From the NCBI GenBank assembly GCA_964425755.1, contig CAYRNY010000030.1, forward strand, positions 1 to 28,669: DNA of 28,669 nucleotides. The letters run 5' to 3'. Both the position numbers and the translations under genes were made by a program. The stretch comes from CAYRNY01 sp964425755. GTDB lineage: Bacteria; Chloroflexota; Anaerolineae; Aggregatilineales; Aggregatilineaceae. The notes beneath the pieces were generated by a model. It ran no database searches. It saw only the letters and a program-made list of their open reading frames with translations, and had not been told where the DNA came from. Below are positions 7,993 through 16,173 of this stretch, piece after piece; positions within the stretch are counted from its first letter, which is position 1; every line of letters starts with the position of its first letter.

Positions 7993-9184
7993 GCAGGATG
8001 CGCAAGGCCGGGGTCGTGGGTTTGGCCTCCGCGAATTTGACCGTGCGCGTTTCAGGATCATAGGCACAGAACGGTTCCTCGGCCATGTAATTGCCCGTCA
8101 TGCCGTAGGCCCGCGCGCGGCACCCGCTGCACAACGACTTGAACTGGCACGCGCCGCATTTGCCCTCCAGCAGATCCTCGTTGCGCATCTCTGCAAAGAG
8201 CGGGCTGTTTTGCCACACGTCGCCAAACGTCTGCCTGCGGATGTTGCCCGCCTCAACCGGCAGGTAGCCGCAGGGGAATACCTCGCCGCGATGCGACACA
8301 AAGCCGACGCCGGTCCCCGCGAGGCAGCCTTTCGTCGCGGCGTGCATCTTATGCGCGTGCGGGTGATCGCCACCTTTGCTGGCGTGCGGGTGGCCCTGTG
8401 CGTGACCGTGCACCTGGCGGTGATGGCTCGCCGGCAGGTCGCGCGCGATTCCGTTGCGGCGATCCTGGGCGCGGCGCTGGTTCATCACGCGGAAATAGTG
8501 CGGCGCGCAGGTCGCTTTGAACTGCAACTCCGTCTCGGTCGTTTCCATGTCGTACATCCAGTTCAAGATGCGCTCATAGTCTTGCGCACTGACCATCTGC
8601 TCATCGGCGATCTCGACGCCGCAGCCGACCGGAACCAGCAAGAACAGGTGCAGCGCGATCGCGTCGAGGTCTTTCGCCATTTGCAGCACGCCTTCAAGCT
8701 GCGCCTGGTTGTGCTTGGCGACCGTCGTATTGATCTGCACCGGCAGGCCGACGCGCCGCAGCGCCTTGAAGCCGCGCACCGCTGCATCAAACGACCCCGG
8801 CAAGCCGCGAAACGCGTCGTGCGTCTCGGCATCCGCGCCGTCAAATGAGATGCTCACGCGCTTGATGCCGCTGTCCTTGATCCGCGCGGCCATCGCGTCA
8901 TCGATCAGCGTGCCGTTGGTCGCCAGCGCCACCGGCAGCCCGGCATCGGTCGCATAGCGCGCGATTTCGAAAATGTCAGGCCGCATCAGCGGCTCGCCGC
9001 CGGACAACACCAGGACCGGCGCGCCCATCTCCGCCAACTGATCGGCAAAACGAAACGCTTCTTCGGTGGTCAGGTCTTGCGGGGTGAGTTGGTCGGCGAC
9101 TTCAATACGGCGGCAGTGAATGCAACGGAGATTACAACCGGCGGTCGTTTCCCAGAAAACCAGGCGTGGTGGTGGATAGGTCAT
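7982..9184 (-). CDS. Radical SAM/SPASM protein, AhbD/NirJ type (putative anaerobic heme synthase)
   Basis: An oxygen-sensitive iron-sulfur enzyme of the radical SAM superfamily. The cluster motif is CNLRCIHC (C17, C21, C24) and the SAM-binding GGEP is at 62-65. The C-terminal SPASM-like region has cysteines 226, 287, 305, 343, 346, 352, 355 and 373. The segment LCSGCRARAYGMTGNYMAEE followed by FCAYDP is, from memory, typical of AhbD (Fe-coproporphyrin III to heme b) and NirJ (heme d1) enzymes. No other siroheme-pathway gene is nearby, so AhbD-like chemistry on coproheme is the better guess. Residues 254-281 hold ten histidines, an unusual insertion. AAAGGG lies 8 bases before the start. The gene diverges from the heme operon, which supports a heme role; the exact substrate is inferred. 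Confidence 0.75.
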   Translation of the reverse strand: MTYPPPRLVFWETTAGCNLRCIHCRRIEVADQLTPQDLTTEEAFRFADQLAEMGAPVLVLSGGEPLMRPDIFEIARYATDAGLPVALATNGTLIDDAMAARIKDSGIKRVSISFDGADAETHDAFRGLPGSFDAAVRGFKALRRVGLPVQINTTVAKHNQAQLEGVLQMAKDLDAIALHLFLLVPVGCGVEIADEQMVSAQDYERILNWMYDMETTETELQFKATCAPHYFRVMNQRRAQDRRNGIARDLPASHHRQVHGHAQGHPHASKGGDHPHAHKMHAATKGCLAGTGVGFVSHRGEVFPCGYLPVEAGNIRRQTFGDVWQNSPLFAEMRNEDLLEGKCGACQFKSLCSGCRARAYGMTGNYMAEEPFCAYDPETRTVKFAEAKPTTPALRILPKN

Positions 9185-9395
9185 TGATTTCGCCCTTTAA
9201 AAGCTAGCAAAACTATGCAAAATTGACTAAAATTTATTTGACACTAAAGTTTGCTTATTTTCAAGTGCTTTTTGTCACACACAGAAAATGAGATTTGATC
9301 AGGTTTAGACGGTGTTTTTATGCCATAATCTGCTACGATGCTTCAACACGCTTTGACAGAATCTAACGAAACTTGAGTAACAAAGCGAATCCACC
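9185..9395. promoter_or_regulatory. AT-rich divergent control region of the heme locus
   Basis: This 211-base spacer separates the AhbD-like gene and the regulator that leads the heme operon, and is much richer in A and T than its neighbours. It holds direct repeats: GCAAAACTAT (9207-9216) followed immediately by GCAAAATTGA (9217-9226), and TTGACTAAA (9223-9231) with TTGACACTAAA (9238-9248). TTGACA also occurs at 9353-9358 and CATAAT at 9324-9329, but no pair has ideal promoter spacing. The repeats are plausible operator sites for the adjacent helix-turn-helix regulator. Confidence 0.45.
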
Positions 9396-10085
9396 ATGCC
9401 CTTACCCGATGATAAATGGCTCACCCTCTCGCAAGCCGCAGAAGTACTAGGCGTGCACCCGACGACGTTACGCCGCTGGGCCGATCGCGGCGATATCCCG
9501 GTACGGCTCACACCCGGCAGGCATCGGCGTTTCCGGGCATCCGAAATCCAGCAGCATCTGGAACAACAGTCCAGGCATGGATCGGTCTCCAGCACCGGCG
9601 CTTCGCCGGCGCAAACGCTCCCTGCTCTGGATACCACCGGGCGCGTGTGGGCGGATTTCGCGCTGGTCGAAACGCGGCAGCGCCTGTTCAACCAGCCCGA
9701 ACCGCAGTGGTTGATGGCGTTTGACAAAGACGACCGCGACGAAAAACGCGAACTCGGGCGGCGCTTGATGGCCCTGCTGATGCAGCATATCTCCGCGCCG
9801 GACGACGATCGCAGCCTGTTGATCGAGGCGCGCAGCATCGCCACCCGCTATGCGCAGAACTGCCTGATGGTCGGCCTGTCGGCATCCGAAAGCCTGGAAG
9901 CGACGACCTTTTTTCGCGACGCCATGACCGAAGTCGCCCTGCAGATGCCACACGTCGCCCAGCTTGACAGTGACGCCCAACTGCGCCTGTTGCGCAAGCT
10001 GAACCAGATTTTCAACGTCGTGCAGGTGAGCCTGATCGAGTATTTCGACGAAACAAGTGCCAGCGCACATAACGACCATAAATGA
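9396..10085 (+). CDS. MerR/excisionase-type HTH regulator with C-terminal helical domain
   Basis: A likely transcription regulator of the heme operon. Residues 8-57 form a MerR/excisionase-like winged HTH (LTLSQAAEVLGVHPTTLRRW, then a wing with TPGRHRRFRASEI). A variable linker runs to about residue 85. The rest (about 85-217) is predicted helical; the stretch from residue 110 to 215 recalls the N-terminal helical domain of RsbRD-type stress regulators, but this is a weak likeness. It might sense heme, redox or a protein partner; C155 is the only cysteine I see. No good ribosome binding site precedes the ATG. Its stop overlaps the hemA start (ATGA), so it is translated with the operon it probably controls. 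Function is inferred from position. Confidence 0.75.
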   Translation: MPLPDDKWLTLSQAAEVLGVHPTTLRRWADRGDIPVRLTPGRHRRFRASEIQQHLEQQSRHGSVSSTGASPAQTLPALDTTGRVWADFALVETRQRLFNQPEPQWLMAFDKDDRDEKRELGRRLMALLMQHISAPDDDRSLLIEARSIATRYAQNCLMVGLSASESLEATTFFRDAMTEVALQMPHVAQLDSDAQLRLLRKLNQIFNVVQVSLIEYFDETSASAHNDHK

Positions 10086-11347
10086 GAGAGCTTATGTATT
10101 ACTGCCGCAGTGTCAGCCATCACAACACCCCGCTCGCGATTCGCGAACGCCTGAATCTGACCACTCAGCAGCAGGCGAACTGGCTAAGGACCCGGACCGA
10201 CGCTGAGACGGTCGTCCTGAGCACCTGTAACCGGCTGGAACTCTACGCCTACACCCACAGCGACGCTGATATGAAGATGCTGTGGCACGACCTGCTCGCC
10301 CAACGTGGCGTCGACCCGGCTACGATCGCGGAGCACACGGTCGCGCTTTCCGGTCAACCGGCGGCACGCCACCTGTACCGCGTCAGCAGCGGGCTGGAGT
10401 CAATGGCGCTGGGCGAACCGCAGATCCTGGGCCAGGTCACCGACGCCTACAAGAACGCACACGAACACGGGGCAGCAGGGCACATGCTCTCGCTGCTATT
10501 CCGCACCGCGATCCATGCGGCCAAGCGTGCCCGGGCCGAAACCGGCATCAGCAACGGATCGGCGTCGGTCAGTTCGTTGGGCATCAAGCGCGCCGAAGCG
10601 ATCGCCGGTAAGCTGTCCACTCGCGAGGTCCTGGTGATCGGCGCGGGCGAGATGGCGCAGACGATCATCAAGGGCCTGACACAGCGCGACGTGACCAATA
10701 TCACCGTTGTCAGCCGCACCTTCGAGAACGCGCGCCAGCTTGCAGAGCAATGGGACATCCGCGCACGCCCGATCACCGACCTGAAGGACGCGCTCACCGC
10801 TGCGGACGTGTTGTTCACTACCTCCAGTGCGCCGTTTACGATCCTCGCACGCGAGGATGTCGCGCCGGTCATGCAAGCGCGCCCGGAACGCGCGTTATGT
10901 ATCATCGATATCGCCGTCCCGCGTGACGTGGAGCCGGACGTGAGCGAACTGCCCAACGTCTGCCTGCACGACATGGACGACTTGCAGACCGTCATTGCAG
11001 ATAACCTCTCCGAGCGCGAATCACATATCCCTTCGGTGGAACAGATCATCGAGGAAGAGTTCGCGACGTTCTGGGCCGACTACCAGTCGCGCGCCGTCGT
11101 GCCGACGATCAAACAACTTCGCGCACAGGCGGAACAACTCCGCCAGGCCGAACTGACGCGCATCTACAACCGCCTGCCTGCTGACTGCGAAGACCAGCGC
11201 TCGCTGATCGAGCAGTTCAGTCACCGGTTGATGAACAAGATGCTGCATCACGTCACGCGCAACCTCAAAGCCCGCGCCACAGAAGGCGACGGCGCGCTGG
11301 TTGCCGCTGTCGTGCGTGACTTATTCGAACTGGAAGATGTGGTCTAG
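10082..11347 (+). CDS. hemA: Glutamyl-tRNA reductase
   Basis: Reduces glutamyl-tRNA(Glu) with NADPH to glutamate-1-semialdehyde, the committed step of tetrapyrrole synthesis. The catalytic cysteine is in STCNRLELYAY (C49), followed by the ESMALGEPQILGQV block (about 106-119). An NADPH-binding GAGEMA lies at 187-192, and a helical C-terminal dimerisation domain closes the chain. At 421 residues it is normal. The listed start overlaps the regulator stop by 4 bases. A second ATG at 10094 has GAGAG 3 bases upstream and would also give a sensible N-terminus (MYYCRSVSHHNTPL), so the start is uncertain by 4 residues. Its C-terminus ends 3 bases before hemC. Confidence 0.96.
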   Translation: MRELMYYCRSVSHHNTPLAIRERLNLTTQQQANWLRTRTDAETVVLSTCNRLELYAYTHSDADMKMLWHDLLAQRGVDPATIAEHTVALSGQPAARHLYRVSSGLESMALGEPQILGQVTDAYKNAHEHGAAGHMLSLLFRTAIHAAKRARAETGISNGSASVSSLGIKRAEAIAGKLSTREVLVIGAGEMAQTIIKGLTQRDVTNITVVSRTFENARQLAEQWDIRARPITDLKDALTAADVLFTTSSAPFTILAREDVAPVMQARPERALCIIDIAVPRDVEPDVSELPNVCLHDMDDLQTVIADNLSERESHIPSVEQIIEEEFATFWADYQSRAVVPTIKQLRAQAEQLRQAELTRIYNRLPADCEDQRSLIEQFSHRLMNKMLHHVTRNLKARATEGDGALVAAVVRDLFELEDVV

Positions 11348-11350
11348 CCA

Positions 11351-12289
11351 ATGGCACACTTACGCATCGGGACGCGCCGCAGCACACTTGCACTGTGGCA
11401 GACCCATCACGTCCGTGATCAATTGCTTACCCGCCACCCTGATCTCGCCATCGATATCGTGCACATGACCACTACCGGTGACCGCGTCCTGGACAGGGCG
11501 TTGCCGGAGATCGGCGGCAAGGGGCTGTTCACGCAGGAACTCGAAGCGGCGCTGCTGGCGGGTGAGATCGATATCGCGGTACACAGCCTGAAAGACCTGC
11601 CCACCGATATGCCGGACGCGTTCACACTGGGCGCGATCCTGGTGCGCGCGGCCCCCTTCGACGCGCTGGTCAGCCGCGACGGGCACACGCTCGACACGCT
11701 GCCTGAAGGCGCGACGGTTGGCACAAGCAGCCTGCGCCGCCGGGCACAATTACGCGCTCACCGGCCCGACCTGCATACCGCAAACCTGCGCGGCAACGTC
11801 GATACCCGGCTGCGCAAAGCGTTCGATCCTGCCGGTCCGTACGACGCGATCGTGCTGGCAGTGGCCGGGTTAGAGCGGCTGGGGCGCGCGGACGCCATCA
11901 GCGAGGTGCTGGACAGCAGCATCATGCTGCCGGCCCCGGCACAGGGCGCGATCGCCGTGCAGTGTCGCGCCGGTGACGCGCAAACGCTCGCCCTGCTCAC
12001 GGCGCTGGACGACCAACCCACCCGTATCGCCGTGACCACCGAACGCGCCTATCTGCAGCATCTAGAAGCAGGCTGCCGCTTGCCGGTATCGGCCTACGCC
12101 ACGCTGGAAGGCGACACACTGCATCTGACCGGGCGCGTCAGCGGGCTGGACGGGTCGCAGACGATCACAGTCAAGGGCAGCGCGCCACAAGCCGAAGCAG
12201 CAGCGCTCGGCGTGCGGCTGGCGCAGCAAGCGCTCGGCCAGGGCGCGGATGCGCTCCTCGCGCAGGTCAAAGGAGATTTGCCCGCATGA
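11351..12289 (+). CDS. hemC: Hydroxymethylbilane synthase (porphobilinogen deaminase)
   Basis: Polymerises four porphobilinogen units into hydroxymethylbilane. The dipyrromethane cofactor attaches to C242 in the block EAGCRLPVSAYA, equivalent to the usual EGGCxxPxGAYA. The N-terminal LRIGTRRSTLALWQ differs from the common GTRGSPLA by an arginine and a threonine. The substrate-binding segments TTTGDRVLDRALPEIGGKG and GTSSLRRRAQL are intact. At 312 residues it matches the family. It starts 3 bases after hemA with little visible ribosome binding sequence, which suggests coupling, and overlaps hemD by 4 bases. Confidence 0.96.
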   Translation: MAHLRIGTRRSTLALWQTHHVRDQLLTRHPDLAIDIVHMTTTGDRVLDRALPEIGGKGLFTQELEAALLAGEIDIAVHSLKDLPTDMPDAFTLGAILVRAAPFDALVSRDGHTLDTLPEGATVGTSSLRRRAQLRAHRPDLHTANLRGNVDTRLRKAFDPAGPYDAIVLAVAGLERLGRADAISEVLDSSIMLPAPAQGAIAVQCRAGDAQTLALLTALDDQPTRIAVTTERAYLQHLEAGCRLPVSAYATLEGDTLHLTGRVSGLDGSQTITVKGSAPQAEAAALGVRLAQQALGQGADALLAQVKGDLPA

Positions 12290-13062
12290 CGCCAGGTCCT
12301 CTCGCCGGCAAACGGATCGCGATCACGCGCCCGAAGCACAAAGCCGCCGCTTTCGCCGGCATGCTGCGCGCACAGGGCGCTGAGCCGGTCCTCATCCCGA
12401 CGATCGCGATCGAGCCACCGCGCGATCCGGCACCACTGGATGCCGCGCTGCGTGAACTGGCACGTTTCGACTGGGTCATCATCACCAGCGCCAACACCGT
12501 CACACACACCTGGCAGCGGATCGACGCGATGCGGCTTCACATCCCGCCGGAAGCATGGCCGCCGGTCGCGGCGATCGGGCCTGCCACCGCGAAGGCGCTG
12601 CGCAGACGCGGCATCGAACCGGCGTTGGTCCCAGCGCAGCACATCGCCGAAGCACTTTTCGCCGCGCTCGATCGCCAGGCCGATCTGCGCGGCACGCGGG
12701 TACTGCTGCCGCAGGGCAACCTGGCCCGGCCTGTGCTGGCGGATCTACTGCGCGGTACCGGGGCCGACGTCACCGCCGTGACCGCCTACGAAAACGTCCA
12801 ACCAGACATCGATCCTGGTGTGCTCGCCGTACCGCTGGACGCGATCACATTCACCAGTTCATCGACCGTCCAGAACTTCGCCGCACAGTTTGAGGACCCA
12901 CACGCAGCGATCGGTGATGCGCTGGTGGCCTGCATCGGGCCGGTCACGGCGGACACGGTACGCGAACTCGGTCTACCCGTTCACATCGTAGCTGACCCGC
13001 ACACGGTCGAAGGGCTGGTCGCTGCGTTACAAACAGCATTCGAAAGGACTTCGCCACTATGA
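12286..13062 (+). CDS. hemD: Uroporphyrinogen-III synthase
   Basis: Closes hydroxymethylbilane to uroporphyrinogen III with inversion of ring D. HemD proteins are poorly conserved; support comes from the two-lobed pattern. This shows an N-terminal KRIAITRPKHKAAAFAGML, then WVIITSANTV and later ITFTSSSTVQNF, the paired segments where each lobe meets the active-site cleft, and a C-terminal AGPVT-like CIGPVTADTVRELG. Length (258 residues) is typical. AAGGAG precedes the start, which lies in a 4-base overlap with hemC; the stop overlaps hemB by 4 bases. It is a stand-alone enzyme without a fused methyltransferase, so this operon does not itself lead to siroheme. Confidence 0.92.
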   Translation: MTPGPLAGKRIAITRPKHKAAAFAGMLRAQGAEPVLIPTIAIEPPRDPAPLDAALRELARFDWVIITSANTVTHTWQRIDAMRLHIPPEAWPPVAAIGPATAKALRRRGIEPALVPAQHIAEALFAALDRQADLRGTRVLLPQGNLARPVLADLLRGTGADVTAVTAYENVQPDIDPGVLAVPLDAITFTSSSTVQNFAAQFEDPHAAIGDALVACIGPVTADTVRELGLPVHIVADPHTVEGLVAALQTAFERTSPL

Positions 13063-14039
13063 GTTTTCCCACCGTCCGGCTGCGCCGCCTGCGTACAACG
13101 CGCAATCTGCGCGCAATGGTGCGCGAAACAACCTTGCACGCGGAAAATTTCATCTACCCGCTTTTCGTTGTGCACGGCACGGACATGTACAACGAGATTC
13201 CGTCCATGCCAGATGTCTACCACCAGTCGATCGATCGCTTGCCGCGCGAGGTTGACGCGCTCAGCGAGCTGGGCATCCCGGCGGTGATCCTGTTTGGCGT
13301 GCCGGACCACAAAGACGCTACCGGGACCGAGAATTTCGCCGACGATGGCATCGTGCAGCAGGCGATCCGCGCGATCAAACAAGCTAACCCCGACCTGCTG
13401 GTGGTCACGGACGTGTGCATGTGCGAATATACCGATCATGGGCACTGCGGCATCGTGCGCGAGGGGAACATCCTGAACGACGAAACGCTTGACATCCTGG
13501 GCAAAGTCGCCGTGTCACACGCCAACGCGGGGGCCGACGTGGTCGCGCCCAGCGGCATGATGGACGGCATGGTCAAAGCGATCCGCGCGGCGCTGGACGG
13601 CGCAGGCTACACCGGCGTGGGGATTCTCTCATACGCGGTGAAGTACGCCAGCGCGTTTTACGGCCCCTTCCGCGACGCGGCACAAAGCGCCCCTGCTTTT
13701 GGCGATCGTCGCACGCACCAGATGGACCCGGCCAACGCGCGTGAAGCCCTGCGCGAAGCGCAACTCGATGTCGCTGAAGGCGCAGATATGCTGATGGTCA
13801 AACCGGCGCTGGCCTACCTGGACGTGATCCGCCGTGTGCGCGAGCGCTTCGATCTGCCCGTTGCCGCGTACAACGTCAGCGGCGAGTACAGCATGGTCAA
13901 AGCTGCCGCGCAGCGTGGCTGGATTGACGAGCGCAGCGTCGTGTTGGAGACACTCACCGCCATGCGCCGCGCCGGGGCCGACCTGATCTTGACCTATCAC
14001 GCGAAGGCTGCCGCCCAGTGGTTGAAGACAACGGAGTAA
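13059..14039 (+). CDS. hemB: Delta-aminolevulinic acid dehydratase (porphobilinogen synthase)
   Basis: Condenses two 5-aminolevulinate molecules into porphobilinogen. The Schiff-base lysines are K195 (SYAVKYASAFYGPFRDA) and K248 (ADMLMVKPALAYLD). Residues 118-131 read DVCMCEYTDHGHCG, so C120, C122 and C130 form the three-cysteine zinc site; this is a zinc-dependent enzyme rather than the aspartate-rich magnesium type. It has 326 residues, as expected. It overlaps the hemD stop by 4 bases, and hemQ-Rieske starts 6 bases after it. Confidence 0.97.
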   Translation: MSFPTVRLRRLRTTRNLRAMVRETTLHAENFIYPLFVVHGTDMYNEIPSMPDVYHQSIDRLPREVDALSELGIPAVILFGVPDHKDATGTENFADDGIVQQAIRAIKQANPDLLVVTDVCMCEYTDHGHCGIVREGNILNDETLDILGKVAVSHANAGADVVAPSGMMDGMVKAIRAALDGAGYTGVGILSYAVKYASAFYGPFRDAAQSAPAFGDRRTHQMDPANAREALREAQLDVAEGADMLMVKPALAYLDVIRRVRERFDLPVAAYNVSGEYSMVKAAAQRGWIDERSVVLETLTAMRRAGADLILTYHAKAAAQWLKTTE

Positions 14040-14045
14040 GGATTT

Positions 14046-15128
14046 ATGAACACCGAAGCAACCGGACGCCAAGTCGTCAAGTACACGTTCTATAAACTCG
14101 ATACGGCTAGTTTCCTGCGCCTGCCAGAAGCCAAGCAGCGCGACGCCAAACTCGATTTCATCGACACCGTGCGCGGGTTCAACCGCCGCATGTTGCTACG
14201 CTCGTACTCGCTCGTGGGCATGCGCCAGGACGTGGACTTCCTGCTGTGGACCGTTGCGGAAGATGTCGAGGCGTTCCAGCAGCTTGAGACGGCGATCCGC
14301 AACACCGCGCTGGGACCGTACATCGCGCCGGCGCGCTCGTTCCTTTCCGGCACCAAGCGCAGCATGTACGACATCACGCTGCCGGAAGATACCGCGCCGG
14401 AAAAAGAGCGCATCCGCATCGAGATCAGCGACAACAAGTACCTGTTCGTGTACCCGTTCATCAAAACCCGCGCGTGGTACGAACTTCCGCACGAGGACCG
14501 CCAGCGTATGATTACGGAGCACATCCGCGTCGGGCGCAAATACCCGGACATCCGGCTCAACACCACCTATTCGTACGGCATCGACGACCAGGAATTCGTC
14601 GTCGCGTTCGAGGGGGACAACCCACACGACTTCGTCGATCTCGTGAATGACCTGCGCTTCACCGAAGCGAGCATGTACACGCTCCGGGACACGCCAATGC
14701 ACATCGCGGTCGCGATGACGCTGCCGCAGGTGATGGACGCCATCGGCGGCGCGATGGTCAGCGACCTGGTCGACGACGACGTGACCGAGGTCGGCGGCTG
14801 GCTGCCGGTCGCGCAGGCGGACGAACTGGAAGCGGAATCGGCCAAACTCGTCTACTACGGCACGCAGCAGGTCGCGTTGTTCCGCAGCAACGGCCACTTC
14901 TACGCGCTGAACAACCGTTGCCCACACGCACGCGGCCCGCTCTGCGAGGGCACACTGCATGAAAACGGCGACGGTCCCGCCGTGCGCTGTCCCTGGCATG
15001 AGGCGTACTTCAAGCTGGAGACCGGTGAAGTGCTCTCTGGCCCATCACCGCGCGGCGTGGAGACGTTCAAGATCAAGATCGAAGACAACACCGTCTATAT
15101 TGCCCGTGCCGAAAGCGAGGAGGCATGA
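14046..15128 (+). CDS. hemQ: Coproheme decarboxylase (HemQ/ChdC) fused to a Rieske [2Fe-2S] domain
   Basis: Residues 1-about 225 are a chlorite-dismutase-family coproheme decarboxylase, the last enzyme of the coproporphyrin-dependent heme pathway, which removes two propionate carboxyls using peroxide. The expected reactive tyrosine is Y136 (FVYPFIKTRAWYELP) and the proximal heme ligand H159 (MITEHIRVGRKYP). The glutamine that Firmicute enzymes carry 13 residues after the histidine is not evident, as in the actinobacterial and Thermus-like types. Residues about 246-355 form a Rieske domain: CPH (C292, H294) and CPWH (C315, H318) make the C-x-H...C-x2-H cluster site, with NirD-like spacing. Family HemQ proteins are usually about 230-260 residues; this has 360. 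The fusion is in one uninterrupted frame between hemB and hemE. The Rieske role (electron supply, redox sensing or recruitment) is unknown. Confidence 0.92.
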   Translation: MNTEATGRQVVKYTFYKLDTASFLRLPEAKQRDAKLDFIDTVRGFNRRMLLRSYSLVGMRQDVDFLLWTVAEDVEAFQQLETAIRNTALGPYIAPARSFLSGTKRSMYDITLPEDTAPEKERIRIEISDNKYLFVYPFIKTRAWYELPHEDRQRMITEHIRVGRKYPDIRLNTTYSYGIDDQEFVVAFEGDNPHDFVDLVNDLRFTEASMYTLRDTPMHIAVAMTLPQVMDAIGGAMVSDLVDDDVTEVGGWLPVAQADELEAESAKLVYYGTQQVALFRSNGHFYALNNRCPHARGPLCEGTLHENGDGPAVRCPWHEAYFKLETGEVLSGPSPRGVETFKIKIEDNTVYIARAESEEA

Positions 15129-16168
15129 GCGACTACCGTTTCTTGAGCGCCTGCCGCCGCGAGCCGGTGGACGCAACGCCGGTCTGGTTCATGCGTCAGG
15201 CCGGGCGCTACATGGCCGAATACCGCGCCATCCGCGCCCAACACAGCATGCTGGACGTGATCCGCACCCCCGAACTGGCCTGCGAGATCACGCTGCAGCC
15301 GATCAACGCGTTCGACCTGGATGCCGCGATCATCTTCGCGGATATCTTACCGATCCTGATCGGTATGGGGCTGGAGCTTGACTTCGTGCCCGGCAAAGGC
15401 CCGGTGCTGCACAACCCGATCGCTTCAGCCGCGGACGTGGCGGCACTGCGCACCCCGCCCGCCGAAGAGAACCTGCCCTACACGCTCGAAGCGATCCGGC
15501 TGACCCAGCGCGAGCTGGCGGGCCGCGTCCCGCTGATCGGGTTCTCCGGCGCGCCGTTCACGCTGGCAAGCTACGCGATCGAGGGCGGCGGCTCGAAGAA
15601 TCACGTCAAGGTGAAATCCTTCATGCACACCGAACCGGACGCCTGGGCGCAGTTGATGGACAAGCTCACGGCGCTGGTCGGGGATTACCTGGTGGCGCAG
15701 GCGGAGGCGGGCGCGCAAGCCTTGCAGGTCTTCGATAGCTGGGCAGGCGTGCTCTCGCCGCTGGACTATGAGCACAAGGTGCTGCCCTACGTTCGCCGCG
15801 TGATCACGCAGGCGAAGAGCACCGGCGTGCCCGTGATTTACTTCGGCACGAACCTCAACGGCATGCTGGGCGTGATGGCCGACACCGGCGCGGACGTGAT
15901 CGGCGTGGACTGGCGCATCCCGATCGATGACGCCTGGCACCAGATCGGGGAAACGGTCGCCGTGCAGGGCAATCTCGACCCGGTGGTGCTGTTCGCCCCC
16001 TGGGACACAGTGCAGCGCCACGCGAACAACATCCTGGAACGTACCACCGGACGCCCCGGCCACATTTTTAACCTGGGGCACGGCATCCTGCCGCACACGC
16101 CGGTCGACACCGTGCGCCGGCTGGCGGATTATGTCCACGAGCGCAGTGCCAAACTGAAAGTGAGCTGA
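15125..16168 (+). CDS. hemE: Uroporphyrinogen decarboxylase
   Basis: Removes four acetate carboxyls from uroporphyrinogen III to give coproporphyrinogen III, the branch compound of the coproporphyrin-dependent route. The N-terminal PVWFMRQAGRYMAEYR (R24, R28) binds substrate carboxylates, and D73 in IIFADILPI is the central catalytic aspartate. The family segment GFSGAPFTLASYAIEGGGSK and the C-terminal FNLGHGILPHTPVDTVR are present. The length of 347 is normal. The start overlaps the hemQ stop by 4 bases. Confidence 0.97.
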   Translation: MSDYRFLSACRREPVDATPVWFMRQAGRYMAEYRAIRAQHSMLDVIRTPELACEITLQPINAFDLDAAIIFADILPILIGMGLELDFVPGKGPVLHNPIASAADVAALRTPPAEENLPYTLEAIRLTQRELAGRVPLIGFSGAPFTLASYAIEGGGSKNHVKVKSFMHTEPDAWAQLMDKLTALVGDYLVAQAEAGAQALQVFDSWAGVLSPLDYEHKVLPYVRRVITQAKSTGVPVIYFGTNLNGMLGVMADTGADVIGVDWRIPIDDAWHQIGETVAVQGNLDPVVLFAPWDTVQRHANNILERTTGRPGHIFNLGHGILPHTPVDTVRRLADYVHERSAKLKVS

Positions 16169-16173
16169 TCACC

